From Pseudomonadota bacterium (GTDB lineage: Bacteria; Pseudomonadota; Alphaproteobacteria; Rhizobiales; Hyphomicrobiaceae), in NCBI GenBank assembly GCA_023416575.1, contig JAEZHL010000142.1, positions 1 through 6,754 of the forward strand: DNA of 6,754 bases. The letters are read 5' to 3'. Positions 1 to 5,150 of this stretch are shown here, in pieces. The notes beneath the pieces are model-generated. The model was not told where the DNA came from and ran no database searches. It saw only the letters and a list, made by a program, of their open reading frames with translations. The first letter of the stretch is position 1. Every line of letters starts with the position of its first letter. Made by a program: the position numbers and the translations under genes.

Positions 1-150
1 CTGTCGCTGCTACCCGCAGTCCGCAACGCCCCATCCGATGCCATCATCGCGGCAGATGGCTTCTCGTGCCGCCACCAGATCACCGACTGCACGGGCCGCA
101 AGCCGCGTCACGTGGCGGTCGTGCTGAGGGAGGCGATGAACTGCCCTTAG
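1..150 (+). CDS. C-terminal end of an FAD-binding and Fe-S-binding oxidoreductase (5' truncated)
   Basis: The frame is open from base 1 to a TAG at 148-150 and gives 49 residues. The stretch AADGFSCRHQI followed by a Gly-Arg-Lys-Pro-x-His-Val-Ala-x-Val-Leu segment looks like the extreme C-terminus of the large fused oxidoreductases of the D-lactate/glycolate dehydrogenase type (GlcD-like FAD domain plus a cysteine-rich CCG/Fe-S domain, as in YdiJ). In these the cysteine in 'DGFSCR' belongs to the last cysteine-containing segment. The family oxidises 2-hydroxy acids and passes electrons on through Fe-S clusters. Only the tail is here, so domain order and substrate cannot be checked. It converges on the minus-strand gene pair to its right, with a hairpin between them. 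The family call rests on one short motif; the reading frame itself is clear. Confidence 0.65.
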   Translation: MSLLPAVRNAPSDAIIAADGFSCRHQITDCTGRKPRHVAVVLREAMNCP

Positions 151-184
151 CCGCGTTTACCGCTCTTGGCGAGGCACACAGAAG

Positions 185-211
185 AGGACCCGGTCCGCTG
201 GGCCGGGTCCT
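185..211. terminator. Hairpin between convergent genes, likely bidirectional terminator
   Basis: A perfect 9-bp GC-rich inverted repeat, AGGACCCGG (185-193) and CCGGGTCCT (203-211), surrounds a 9-nt loop. It lies 34 bp after the plus-strand stop at 150 and 27 bp after the minus-strand stop at 239, where a shared terminator between convergent genes is expected. There is no long T run on either side; the minus-strand exit (CTTCTGTGTG) is the more T-rich. It may therefore depend on Rho or act mainly as a 3'-end stabiliser. Confidence 0.6.
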
Positions 212-238
212 ATGGTGCACTGGGATGGCATCAAGCGA

Positions 239-415
239 TCAGCAGAAGTAGCCCGCTCTGTAGCCCTCGTACCAGCGCACCGACTTGCGAGCCTTCAGGT
301 CGGGAAGCGCCGGCTTCGGCTCGAGGCCAGTAACTTTGCCGCTCTCCACCACCGGAGCGGGCTGGTTGATAGTCTCTTCGGTAATGGCGACGATCGTGGT
401 CGTGCTCACGGTCAT
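239..415 (-). CDS. Small hypothetical protein, 58 aa, translationally coupled to the DUF3168 gene
   Basis: The minus-strand frame runs from ATG at 415-413 to TGA at 241-239. Its ATG overlaps the TGA of the upstream gene as ATGA, the classic arrangement for coupled translation. The product begins MTVSTTTIVAITEETINQ, has a proline-rich middle (EPKPALPDLKARK) and ends with an aromatic tail, WYEGYRAGYFC, with a terminal cysteine. There is no signal peptide or membrane segment. I do not recognise a family. Support comes from the ATGA junction, a high proportion of G/C at third codon positions, and the terminator-like hairpin 27 bp after its stop. In phages a DUF3168 gene is usually followed by a tail tube gene, but this product is far too short to be one. 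It could be a truncated remnant or an accessory peptide. Confidence 0.5.
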   Translation of the reverse strand: MTVSTTTIVAITEETINQPAPVVESGKVTGLEPKPALPDLKARKSVRWYEGYRAGYFC

Positions 416-903
416 CCGGCTCTCTTTCCCATTTGGTTCGATACTAGGATAGGAACGGTCTCACCCCGCATTCGTTCCCTCGTTGGAGAGCGGCCGAGCG
501 CTCGCGAGATCCGCAGCCGATATCGGACCGTCGCATGCAGCGCCTCGAGCTCAGGCGCCAGCCGAGCGCTCGATTTCTCGTGGCTGAACCGGCGGACCAA
601 CGCGCCTTGGATCCGGAGCGGCCCCTCATCGAGCGCGCGCCTGATGCTTCCCATCAACTCCTCGGCCGCGGCAGTCTCGCCGGGTGCCAGCCAGAGATGC
701 ACGGTGACGATGTGCTCCTCGACGGGCTCGGGCGCGTCACCGCTTGCCCTGGTATGGCCGATGGCCAGGAAGGGAAACGTGGTGAAGGCGTCGACGTCGC
801 GAAACGCCATCCGATGATGCAGCACCCGGGCGACCTCGCAGTTCGCGTCGAGCAAGTCGCCGACGGCATCCCGGATCATATCTGCCGATATGAAGCTCGC
901 CAT
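412..903 (-). CDS. DUF3168-like protein (phage tail-completion / gene-transfer-agent type)
   Basis: The product has 163 residues when started at the ATG at 903-901, which has a purine-rich GAGAGACGG just upstream. An ATG at 972 would add 23 residues of poor quality. The body fits the DUF3168 pattern: an N-terminal helix (residues 5-30), a strand with FPFLAIG (43-49), the strand EEHIVTVHLWL (62-72), a helix AAAEELMGSIRRALDEG (78-94), and a final strand pair ending in LHATVRYRLRI (122-132). Family members are phage neck or tail-completion proteins and occur in the alphaproteobacterial gene transfer agent cluster. Family length is usually about 130 residues, so residues 133-163, rich in Arg, are an extension. 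No capsid, portal or tail neighbours are visible here, so the gene looks isolated or is a domesticated remnant. The fold call is by pattern only. Confidence 0.65.
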   Translation of the reverse strand: MASFISADMIRDAVGDLLDANCEVARVLHHRMAFRDVDAFTTFPFLAIGHTRASGDAPEPVEEHIVTVHLWLAPGETAAAEELMGSIRRALDEGPLRIQGALVRRFSHEKSSARLAPELEALHATVRYRLRISRALGRSPTRERMRGETVPILVSNQMGKRAG

Positions 904-1026
904 CCGTCTCTCAGATTGTGACTGTTTCAATGTTTGTTGAACACGAACGCAAGCCGACCGTTCCCGCAGCAACGCTGCTCGGCCGCCTAAGCAGTTCAGG
1001 AATTGTTGAGGCGTGTGGGATCGGGC

Positions 1027-1104
1027 TCAGAGGATCCCGAACAGATAAAGCAGCGCGATGACCGAGATCGGCACCCCGAAGAACCACAGTAGAATGCCTT
1101 TCAT
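1027..1104 (-). CDS. Small hydrophobic membrane peptide, 25 aa
   Basis: The minus-strand frame runs from ATG at 1104-1102 to TGA at 1029-1027 and encodes a peptide that starts MKGILLWFFGVPI and ends LYLFGIL. Almost the whole product is one hydrophobic stretch (residues 4-25) with a Gly-Val-Pro kink and a single positive charge at Lys2, as expected for a single-pass inner-membrane peptide with its N-terminus in the cytoplasm. A GAGG Shine-Dalgarno sequence lies 6 nt before the ATG. The good ribosome site, the sharp hydrophobic composition and the clean stop suggest a true gene. Peptides of this style are common, function-unknown small ORFs in rhizobial genomes (from memory, not checked). It reads in the same direction as the DUF3168 gene, whose start is 123 bp downstream. 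No function is assigned. Confidence 0.5.
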   Translation of the reverse strand: MKGILLWFFGVPISVIALLYLFGIL

Positions 1105-1529
1105 GCAACCTCACTTACTTCCGCATCGCTCATGGGCGGGCCGGCACGATTGCCGAGATCGGTGCCAGCGTGCGGTCAGGAACGCATGAAACAGGCGAGT
1201 GGTTCCCTGGCGCAGTTGGCGGAAAAACAGCATGCTTCCCGTGTAGGCTGAAAATGTCGTATAGGCCGCAATTGCTGGATAGTTTTTGTTCGGAGAATTG
1301 CAGGCGAATGTGCTCCTGTCGGATCGGGTGACATCGTTGCGCCATGTGCGACTGATAACCGCCATGTGGTGTGCGAAGCCTGCTGATCGGCAGCATGCTG
1401 GAAGTGCTGCGCCGCTGGTCGGCGGACGAAAGCTATTCGCAACTCTCCCGGGGAGAGCTGCTCGAAAAAAGGCCGGAGCTGCATGTTCGAATCGCGGCTG
1501 CAGGTGACCGGTGTTGGCTGGAGGAGACT
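1105..1529. other. Non-coding stretch upstream of the TTT operon; promoter region expected
   Basis: I find no convincing gene in these 425 bases. The plus-strand tctC frame stays open back to 1359 with a possible GTG at 1371, but the added residues look nothing like the N-terminus of this family, and the signal peptide begins at 1530-1533. An imperfect hairpin is present at 1143-1166 (GGCACGAT paired with ATC-G-GTGCC, one bulge). TATAGG at 1260-1265 is the best -10-like sequence on the plus strand, but no good -35 precedes it at the right spacing. Promoters of both the minus-strand small peptide and the plus-strand operon should lie here, since the genes diverge. No tctDE-type two-component regulator is adjacent within the window. 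Confidence 0.5.
1521..1526 (+). promoter_or_regulatory. Ribosome binding site that decides the tctC start
   Basis: GAGGAG lies directly before two consecutive ATG codons at 1530 and 1533. The gap is 3 nt to the first and 6 nt to the second, so the second ATG is better placed. No comparable site precedes the GTG at 1371. Confidence 0.65.
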
Positions 1530-1532
1530 ATG

Positions 1533-2498
1533 ATGCGAAACTGCGCAAGAGCCTTTGCGATCGCACTAGGTATCGCGACCGCCGCTACAACCGTGTGGGG
1601 GCCAGGAGCTTCGGCACAGGAGAAGTATCCCTCGCGCCCGATCGAATTGATCGTTCCGTGGGGCCCGGGTGGTGGCGCCGATCAGCTCGCGCGACTCACG
1701 GGCAAGCTCGTCGAGCCCACTCTCGGCACGTCGCTGCCGGTGGTCAACGTGCCCGGCGCCACGGGTGGCACCGGCATGGCGAAGCTGCTGGCGACGCCGG
1801 CAGACGGCTACTCGATGGCCATCTACATCGCCGACAGCCATGCGTTGCTTGCGGGGCCCGATGCGCGCTGGAAGCCCGAGGACATCACACCCGTGTCCGT
1901 GATGATCCAGGCGCCGTCGTTCATCTTTGTCGCCGACAACAGCCGCTTCAAATCCTGGGCTGATTTCGAAAAGGAAGCCAAGGAGAAGCCCGGCACGCTG
2001 AAGGTCGCGACCCTCGGCTTCGGCAGCGTCGACGATTTCACGCTGAAATATCTCGAGAGCAAGGGCGTCAAGGTCGTGCAGGTGCCGTTCTCGAAACCGA
2101 GCGAGCGCTATGTCTCGATCCTCGGTGGCCACGCGGATGCGCTCTACGAGCAGGCGGGCGACGTCGGCCAGTTCCTGAAGAGCAAGCAGATGCGGCCGCT
2201 GATGATCTTCGGCGAGAAGCGCCACCCGGCCTTTAGCGATACGCCGAGTTCCTACGAGCTGGGCTATCAGGTTGCCCTGCCGCAATTCCGTTCGATCGTC
2301 GTCCGCGCCGGAACGCCGCCGGAGCGGGTCGCGGCACTGTCGGCAGCACTCGCGAAGGCCGCGGCTACCGATGAGTACAAGAAGTTCCTGGAGGAGCAGT
2401 TCGCTTCGCCCGACAGCTTCATCGATGCCGCCGGGGCTGGAAAGTTCGTCGATCAGCAGCTCGAGGACATGAAGAAGTTCGCTGGCCCGAAGTCCTGA
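1533..2498 (+). CDS. tctC: TTT-family periplasmic solute-binding protein TctC
   Basis: This is the extracytoplasmic receptor of a tripartite tricarboxylate transporter; it binds an organic acid (unknown here) in the periplasm and hands it to TctA/TctB. From the second ATG the product has 321 residues, a normal length for the Bug/TctC family (PF03401). A Sec signal peptide with an alanine-rich core ends in GASA before QEKYPSRPI, so cleavage is expected after about residue 28. The family's first lobe follows: the loop VPWGPGGGADQLAR (about 41-54), then NVPGATGGTGMAKL (about 72-85) and PADGYSM (about 89-95). The second lobe and a closing helix of the form DEYKKFLEEQF complete it. The membrane subunits follow in the expected order. 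An 11-bp hairpin just after the stop may keep its message more abundant than that of tctB and tctA. Substrate is not predictable by eye, since family members take citrate, other dicarboxylates, amino acids and aromatic acids. Confidence 0.93.
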   Translation: MRNCARAFAIALGIATAATTVWGPGASAQEKYPSRPIELIVPWGPGGGADQLARLTGKLVEPTLGTSLPVVNVPGATGGTGMAKLLATPADGYSMAIYIADSHALLAGPDARWKPEDITPVSVMIQAPSFIFVADNSRFKSWADFEKEAKEKPGTLKVATLGFGSVDDFTLKYLESKGVKVVQVPFSKPSERYVSILGGHADALYEQAGDVGQFLKSKQMRPLMIFGEKRHPAFSDTPSSYELGYQVALPQFRSIVVRAGTPPERVAALSAALAKAAATDEYKKFLEEQFASPDSFIDAAGAGKFVDQQLEDMKKFAGPKS

Positions 2499-2517
2499 TG
2501 CGCCCGTGAATGCAATT

Positions 2518-2547
2518 GGGCTCTGCTGTCCTTCGGCAGCAGAGCCC
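2518..2547 (+). promoter_or_regulatory. Intercistronic hairpin between tctC and tctB
   Basis: A perfect 11-bp inverted repeat, GGGCTCTGCTG (2518-2528) and CAGCAGAGCCC (2537-2547), has an 8-nt loop containing TTCG. It begins 20 nt after the tctC stop and 61 nt before the tctB start. No T run follows (GTGCCTTGCGG), so full Rho-independent termination is unlikely. It is better read as a partial terminator or an exonuclease block that raises tctC message over the permease genes, as intercistronic hairpins do after binding-protein genes in other transport operons (for example malE-malF). That role is inference; the repeat is seen directly. Confidence 0.7.
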
Positions 2548-2607
2548 GTGCCTTGCGGTTGAGCACGCCAGCCGCTTCTGATTACGCTCATTTCTCGGAA
2601 TCCGATT

Positions 2608-3159
2608 ATGGCGCAGCGCTTCAGGCTGACCATCCCGTACCTGGTAGGACTGGCAGTCGCCGCCTTCCTCTATCACTTGGCGGGCACCATCACGTACCCC
2701 GCGCGGCCCGGGCAGCTCGGCCCCGATTTCTGGCCCCGCATCGCGATCGTGATCATCGCTCTTGCGTGCCTCTATGAGATCGCGCGACTGCTGGTCGTCG
2801 GATCGGGAGAAAGCGTTCAGGGCATCGCCGAACATCTGCAGGGTGAGGAGCCCGATGCCGAGGAGGAGGAGGGCGGGCGCCGGCGCACAGGCCTGCTGCT
2901 CGGTGGCCTCGTCCTGACGCTCGTTTATGCCGTGCTCGTTCCAAAGCTCGGATTTCTGCTGGCGTCGTACCTGTTCCTGATCGTGTTCATGTATCTCGGC
3001 GGCATACGCAATCACGTCGCCATCTGGGCCACCAGCACGGTCGGCATGCTGGTCTTCGCCTTCATCTTCCTGAAAGTCGTCTACGTCTCGCTGCCAAGAG
3101 GCGAGCCGCCGTTCGATCAGGTGACGCAGTTCGTCATGAACCTGCTGCTGATCAAATAG
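2608..3159 (+). CDS. tctB: TTT-family small membrane subunit TctB
   Basis: This is the poorly conserved small integral membrane subunit that works with TctA (PF07331). The product has 183 residues, within the family's usual range. Visible membrane segments are about 8-25, 43-64, 94-112, 114-132 and 138-160. The family signature after the first segment, an LGPDFWPR run (37-44), is present. A cytoplasmic-type loop at 65-93 is strongly acidic (EEPDAEEEE at 80-88) and is followed at once by RRR (91-93), an unusual charge contrast before the third membrane segment. GGAA at 2597-2600 lies 7 nt before the ATG and serves as the ribosome site. tctA begins 22 bp after its stop, so the two are almost certainly co-transcribed. 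Position between tctC and tctA and the hydrophobic pattern make the call firm despite weak sequence conservation in this family. Confidence 0.9.
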   Translation: MAQRFRLTIPYLVGLAVAAFLYHLAGTITYPARPGQLGPDFWPRIAIVIIALACLYEIARLLVVGSGESVQGIAEHLQGEEPDAEEEEGGRRRTGLLLGGLVLTLVYAVLVPKLGFLLASYLFLIVFMYLGGIRNHVAIWATSTVGMLVFAFIFLKVVYVSLPRGEPPFDQVTQFVMNLLLIK

Positions 3160-3181
3160 TCCCGCGCCCGAGGATAGTGGC

Positions 3182-4708
3182 ATGACTGATATTCTGATTC
3201 AGCTCGGCGCCGGCTTCATCAACTGCTTGACGCCCGCGAACCTGCTGATGCTGGTGCTCGGCATCGTCGTCGGCCTCCTGGTGGGTGTGCTGCCCGGCCT
3301 GACGCTGGTGATGGGCGTCATCCTCGTCCTGCCCTTTACATATCAAATGGACATTACCGCAGCGCTCGTGTTGCTCACGGCGATGTACGTCTCCGGGACC
3401 TACGGTGGCGCGTTCACGGCGATCCTGTTCCGCATTCCGGGCGAGCCGCTGGACGTGCCGATCCTGTGGGACGGCTACACCATGGCCAAGAAGGGGCGCG
3501 CGGCCGACGCGCTGGGCTGGACGCTGGTGGCGGCGCTCGGCGGCGGTATCGTTTCTGCGATCGTCATGGTGCTGCTGACGCAGCCGGTGGCGAAATTCGC
3601 TCTCAAGTTCTCGACGCCTGAATATTTCGCCATCGTCCTCTTCGGCCTGGCGAGTGTCATTGCGCTCGGGCGCGGCTCGCTGCCCAATGCGCTCATCTCG
3701 CTGGCTGCGGGGTTGCTCATCGCGAGCGTCGGCACCGATGTCATCTATGGCAGCTACAGGTTCACGTTCGGGCTGCCGATCCTGGCCGACGGCATCGACT
3801 TTCTGGTGGTCATGGTCGGCGCCTATGGTGTCGGTGAGGTGCTGGCGCGCCTGGAGAAGGGCTTTTCGACCAAGCAGGTGGAGAAAGTCGCGAATACGAC
3901 CACGAGGCTGCCGACCCTCCGTGAGTTCTTCGCTCTGCGGTGGATGTTCCTGCGCTCGAGTATTCTCGGCAACGTGATCGGCCTGGTGCCCGGTGCCGGC
4001 GCTACGATCGCCTCGTTCGTTTCCTATGGTGTCGAGGCCCAGTACGGCAAGCGGCGCAACGAGATGGGCACGGGCATTCCGGAAGGCATCGTGGCGCCGC
4101 AGAGTGCTTCGACCGCCTCCGTTGGCGGCGCATTGGTGCCGCTGCTGGCCCTCGGTGTCCCGGGGAGCGGCGCGACGGCTGTAATGCTGGGTGCTTTCAT
4201 GCTGCAGGGCGTGCAGCCGGGGCCGCAGATCCTGCTGACCTCGTCGACCATGGTCTACACGATCTTCGCCTCGGTGTTTCTCGGCATCGCGCTGATGTGC
4301 GTGTTGGGGTTCTATTTCATCCGGTTACTGGTCAAGGTGCTCGATTTCCCCGAGGCCGTCGTCTCGGCCTTCGTAATGTTGATGTGCTTCATCGGTGCCA
4401 TGTCGATCCGCAACAACCTCACCGATCTTTGGCTGATGCTCGGCTTCGGCGTCATCGGCTATCTGCTCGAGCGGTTCCGCTTCCCGATCGCGCCGCTGAT
4501 CCTCGGCGTCATCCTGGGGCCGATCGCGGAGGAGGCGTTCATGAACACCATGATTAGCTTCAGCAATGACTGGACCGTATTCTTCACCCGCCCGATCTCG
4601 GGAACGATCATGGCTGCGGTGATCCTGACGCTGGCTCTGCCGTTTCTGAGCTGGGGAAGCCGCCACCTGCGGGGGCAGCCGGAGGTGGAATCGAAGCAGT
4701 CCGGCTAG
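3182..4708 (+). CDS. tctA: TTT-family large membrane permease subunit TctA
   Basis: This is the large channel-forming subunit (PF01970) that moves the solute across the inner membrane using an ion gradient. The product has 508 residues, a typical full length, with about twelve hydrophobic segments and no signal peptide. Family landmarks are in order: GVLPGL (35-40), GTYGGAFTAILF (72-83), IPGEP (85-89) with DGYTMA (97-102), GNVIGLVPGAGATIASF (263-279) and GALVPLLALGVPGSGAT (316-332). The two PG-containing motifs reflect the internally repeated halves of the family. One departure is visible: where members I recall have EGVAAPE(A/S)ANNA, this protein has EGIVAPQSASTAS (301-313), losing the acidic residue and the two Asn. 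GAGGA at 3170-3174 lies 7 nt before the ATG. It closes the operon and ends in a lysine- and glutamate-containing tail. Confidence 0.95.
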   Translation: MTDILIQLGAGFINCLTPANLLMLVLGIVVGLLVGVLPGLTLVMGVILVLPFTYQMDITAALVLLTAMYVSGTYGGAFTAILFRIPGEPLDVPILWDGYTMAKKGRAADALGWTLVAALGGGIVSAIVMVLLTQPVAKFALKFSTPEYFAIVLFGLASVIALGRGSLPNALISLAAGLLIASVGTDVIYGSYRFTFGLPILADGIDFLVVMVGAYGVGEVLARLEKGFSTKQVEKVANTTTRLPTLREFFALRWMFLRSSILGNVIGLVPGAGATIASFVSYGVEAQYGKRRNEMGTGIPEGIVAPQSASTASVGGALVPLLALGVPGSGATAVMLGAFMLQGVQPGPQILLTSSTMVYTIFASVFLGIALMCVLGFYFIRLLVKVLDFPEAVVSAFVMLMCFIGAMSIRNNLTDLWLMLGFGVIGYLLERFRFPIAPLILGVILGPIAEEAFMNTMISFSNDWTVFFTRPISGTIMAAVILTLALPFLSWGSRHLRGQPEVESKQSG

Positions 4709-4889
4709 CTGTCCGCAGATTGCGAGGAGGGGAAGGGGAGGCGCCCGGTTGCGCTGAACGCGCTGGCAAACCCTAGCCACTTGCGCGCCGCCTATATGCC
4801 GAGTCAGGCAACTGGCTACCGGTCATGGCTGATCACCGCGCGAAACATGGGCGCTTTATCCCCGTTTCCCGAACGGCTCGGGCAAGAAT

Positions 4890-4997
4890 GCACTGGAGGC
4901 CGAGCCAGATCCTTGATCTGGAACACCAAAGGGCAATCGACAGAGATAGGATCACCGAAGCGGTGAACCGCTCAGGCGCCACAGGCGCTGTGCTCTG
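4890..4997 (+). ncRNA. Candidate glycine riboswitch-like aptamer (single, orphan)
   Basis: Several pieces match the glycine riboswitch consensus in the right order. GCAC at 4890-4893 can pair with GTGC at 4990-4993 as a short P1. GGAG follows at 4895-4898. A perfect 7-bp hairpin, CCAGATC-ctt-GATCTGG (4905-4921), stands where P2 should be. CCAAAGGGCAA (4926-4936) closely follows the consensus CCGAAGGgGCAA. A P3-like hairpin CACCG-aag-CGGTG lies at 4953-4965. GAACCGCTCAGGC (4965-4977) then stands for the conserved AAACTCTCAGGC, followed by ACAGG (4981-4985) for AAAGGAC. Departures are A for G in CCAAAG, a missing G in the GGG run, and the weak P1. No plus-strand gene follows, so regulation in cis has no visible target. 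It may be a degenerate relic or a chance resemblance. Confidence 0.35.
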
Positions 4998-5008
4998 ACC
5001 TGGATCCC

Positions 5009-5035
5009 GGAGCAGATGCGCCGCTGCACTGCTCC
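5009..5035 (+). promoter_or_regulatory. Hairpin downstream of the riboswitch-like element
   Basis: GGAGCAG (5009-5015) pairs perfectly with CTGCTCC (5029-5035), and TGC/GCA (5017-5019 with 5026-5028) can extend the stem past one bulged base. It starts 12 nt after the aptamer-like stretch. No T run follows (CCCGACAG), so it is not a standard terminator. The segment CGGAGC (5008-5013) can instead pair with GCTCTG (4992-4997), the 3' edge of the aptamer-like region, so the two pairings exclude each other. Confidence 0.45.
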
Positions 5036-5102
5036 CCCGACAGTGCGGCACGGCCGGCTGTGCGATCTTGGCTGAAAGACCTTGCCGGATGTCTGCTGAC
5101 TA

Positions 5103-5147
5103 TTGCTGAGTCGCGACGTGAATTGTCGCGTCCTGCGCGATCAGCAA
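5103..5147 (-). terminator. Nested inverted repeat after the Sel1/TPR gene, possible terminator
   Basis: Two inverted repeats are nested. The outer pair is TTGCTGA (5103-5109) with TCAGCAA (5141-5147); the inner pair is CGCGAC (5112-5117) with GTCGCG (5125-5130), with a 7-nt loop. It begins 3 bp beyond the minus-strand stop at 5151. No T run follows on the minus strand, so the terminator role is suggested mainly by position. Confidence 0.4.
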
Positions 5148-5150
5148 ACG

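Larger units (their letters stand above)
4709..5150. other. Non-coding, structure-rich gap between convergent transport genes
   Basis: No convincing protein gene is present in these 442 bases on either strand. The first part (4722-4745) is purine-rich on the plus strand. I see no strong terminator directly after tctA; GGTTGCG...CGC...AACC at about 4748-4774 is only a loose pairing. The right half contains the riboswitch-like element, a hairpin at 5009-5035 and a nested inverted repeat at 5103-5147, each listed separately. Confidence 0.55.

Noticed and set aside
926..941. TTCAA-N6-TTGAA dyad before the DUF3168 gene
   Set aside because: The half-sites are only 5 bp long, match no operator I can name, and no promoter hexamers are clear around it.
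1143..1166. Imperfect hairpin GGCACGAT / ATC-G-GTGCC upstream of the small membrane peptide
   Set aside because: It has one bulge, no T run and no clear role; kept only as a note in the intergenic entry.
1260..1265. TATAGG as a -10 element for the TTT operon
   Set aside because: No acceptable -35 lies 16-18 bp upstream, so it is not called as a promoter.
1480..1500. TTCGAATC resembling a tRNA T-psi-C loop
   Set aside because: The flanking bases do not form the required 5-bp arm, and no acceptor stem or anticodon arm is present.
1371..1532. GTG-started N-terminal extension of tctC (about 54 extra residues)
   Set aside because: The extension has no resemblance to the family and would bury the signal peptide; GAGGAG before the ATG pair at 1530-1533 marks the true start. 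Its high GC at third positions leaves a small chance that it is a gene remnant.
1566..2633. Long minus-strand open frame opposite tctC (355 codons)
   Set aside because: It mirrors tctC in GC-rich DNA, gives an Arg/Leu/Glu-rich product without recognisable domains, and would be antisense to a clear gene.
2419..3183. Long minus-strand open frame opposite tctB
   Set aside because: It is antisense to tctB and the intercistronic hairpin, with an unstructured Arg/Glu/Gln/His-rich product; a GC-bias shadow.
4781..4966. 61-codon plus-strand frame after tctA
   Set aside because: It has no ribosome site and no recognisable sequence, and it overlaps the structured RNA-like stretch.
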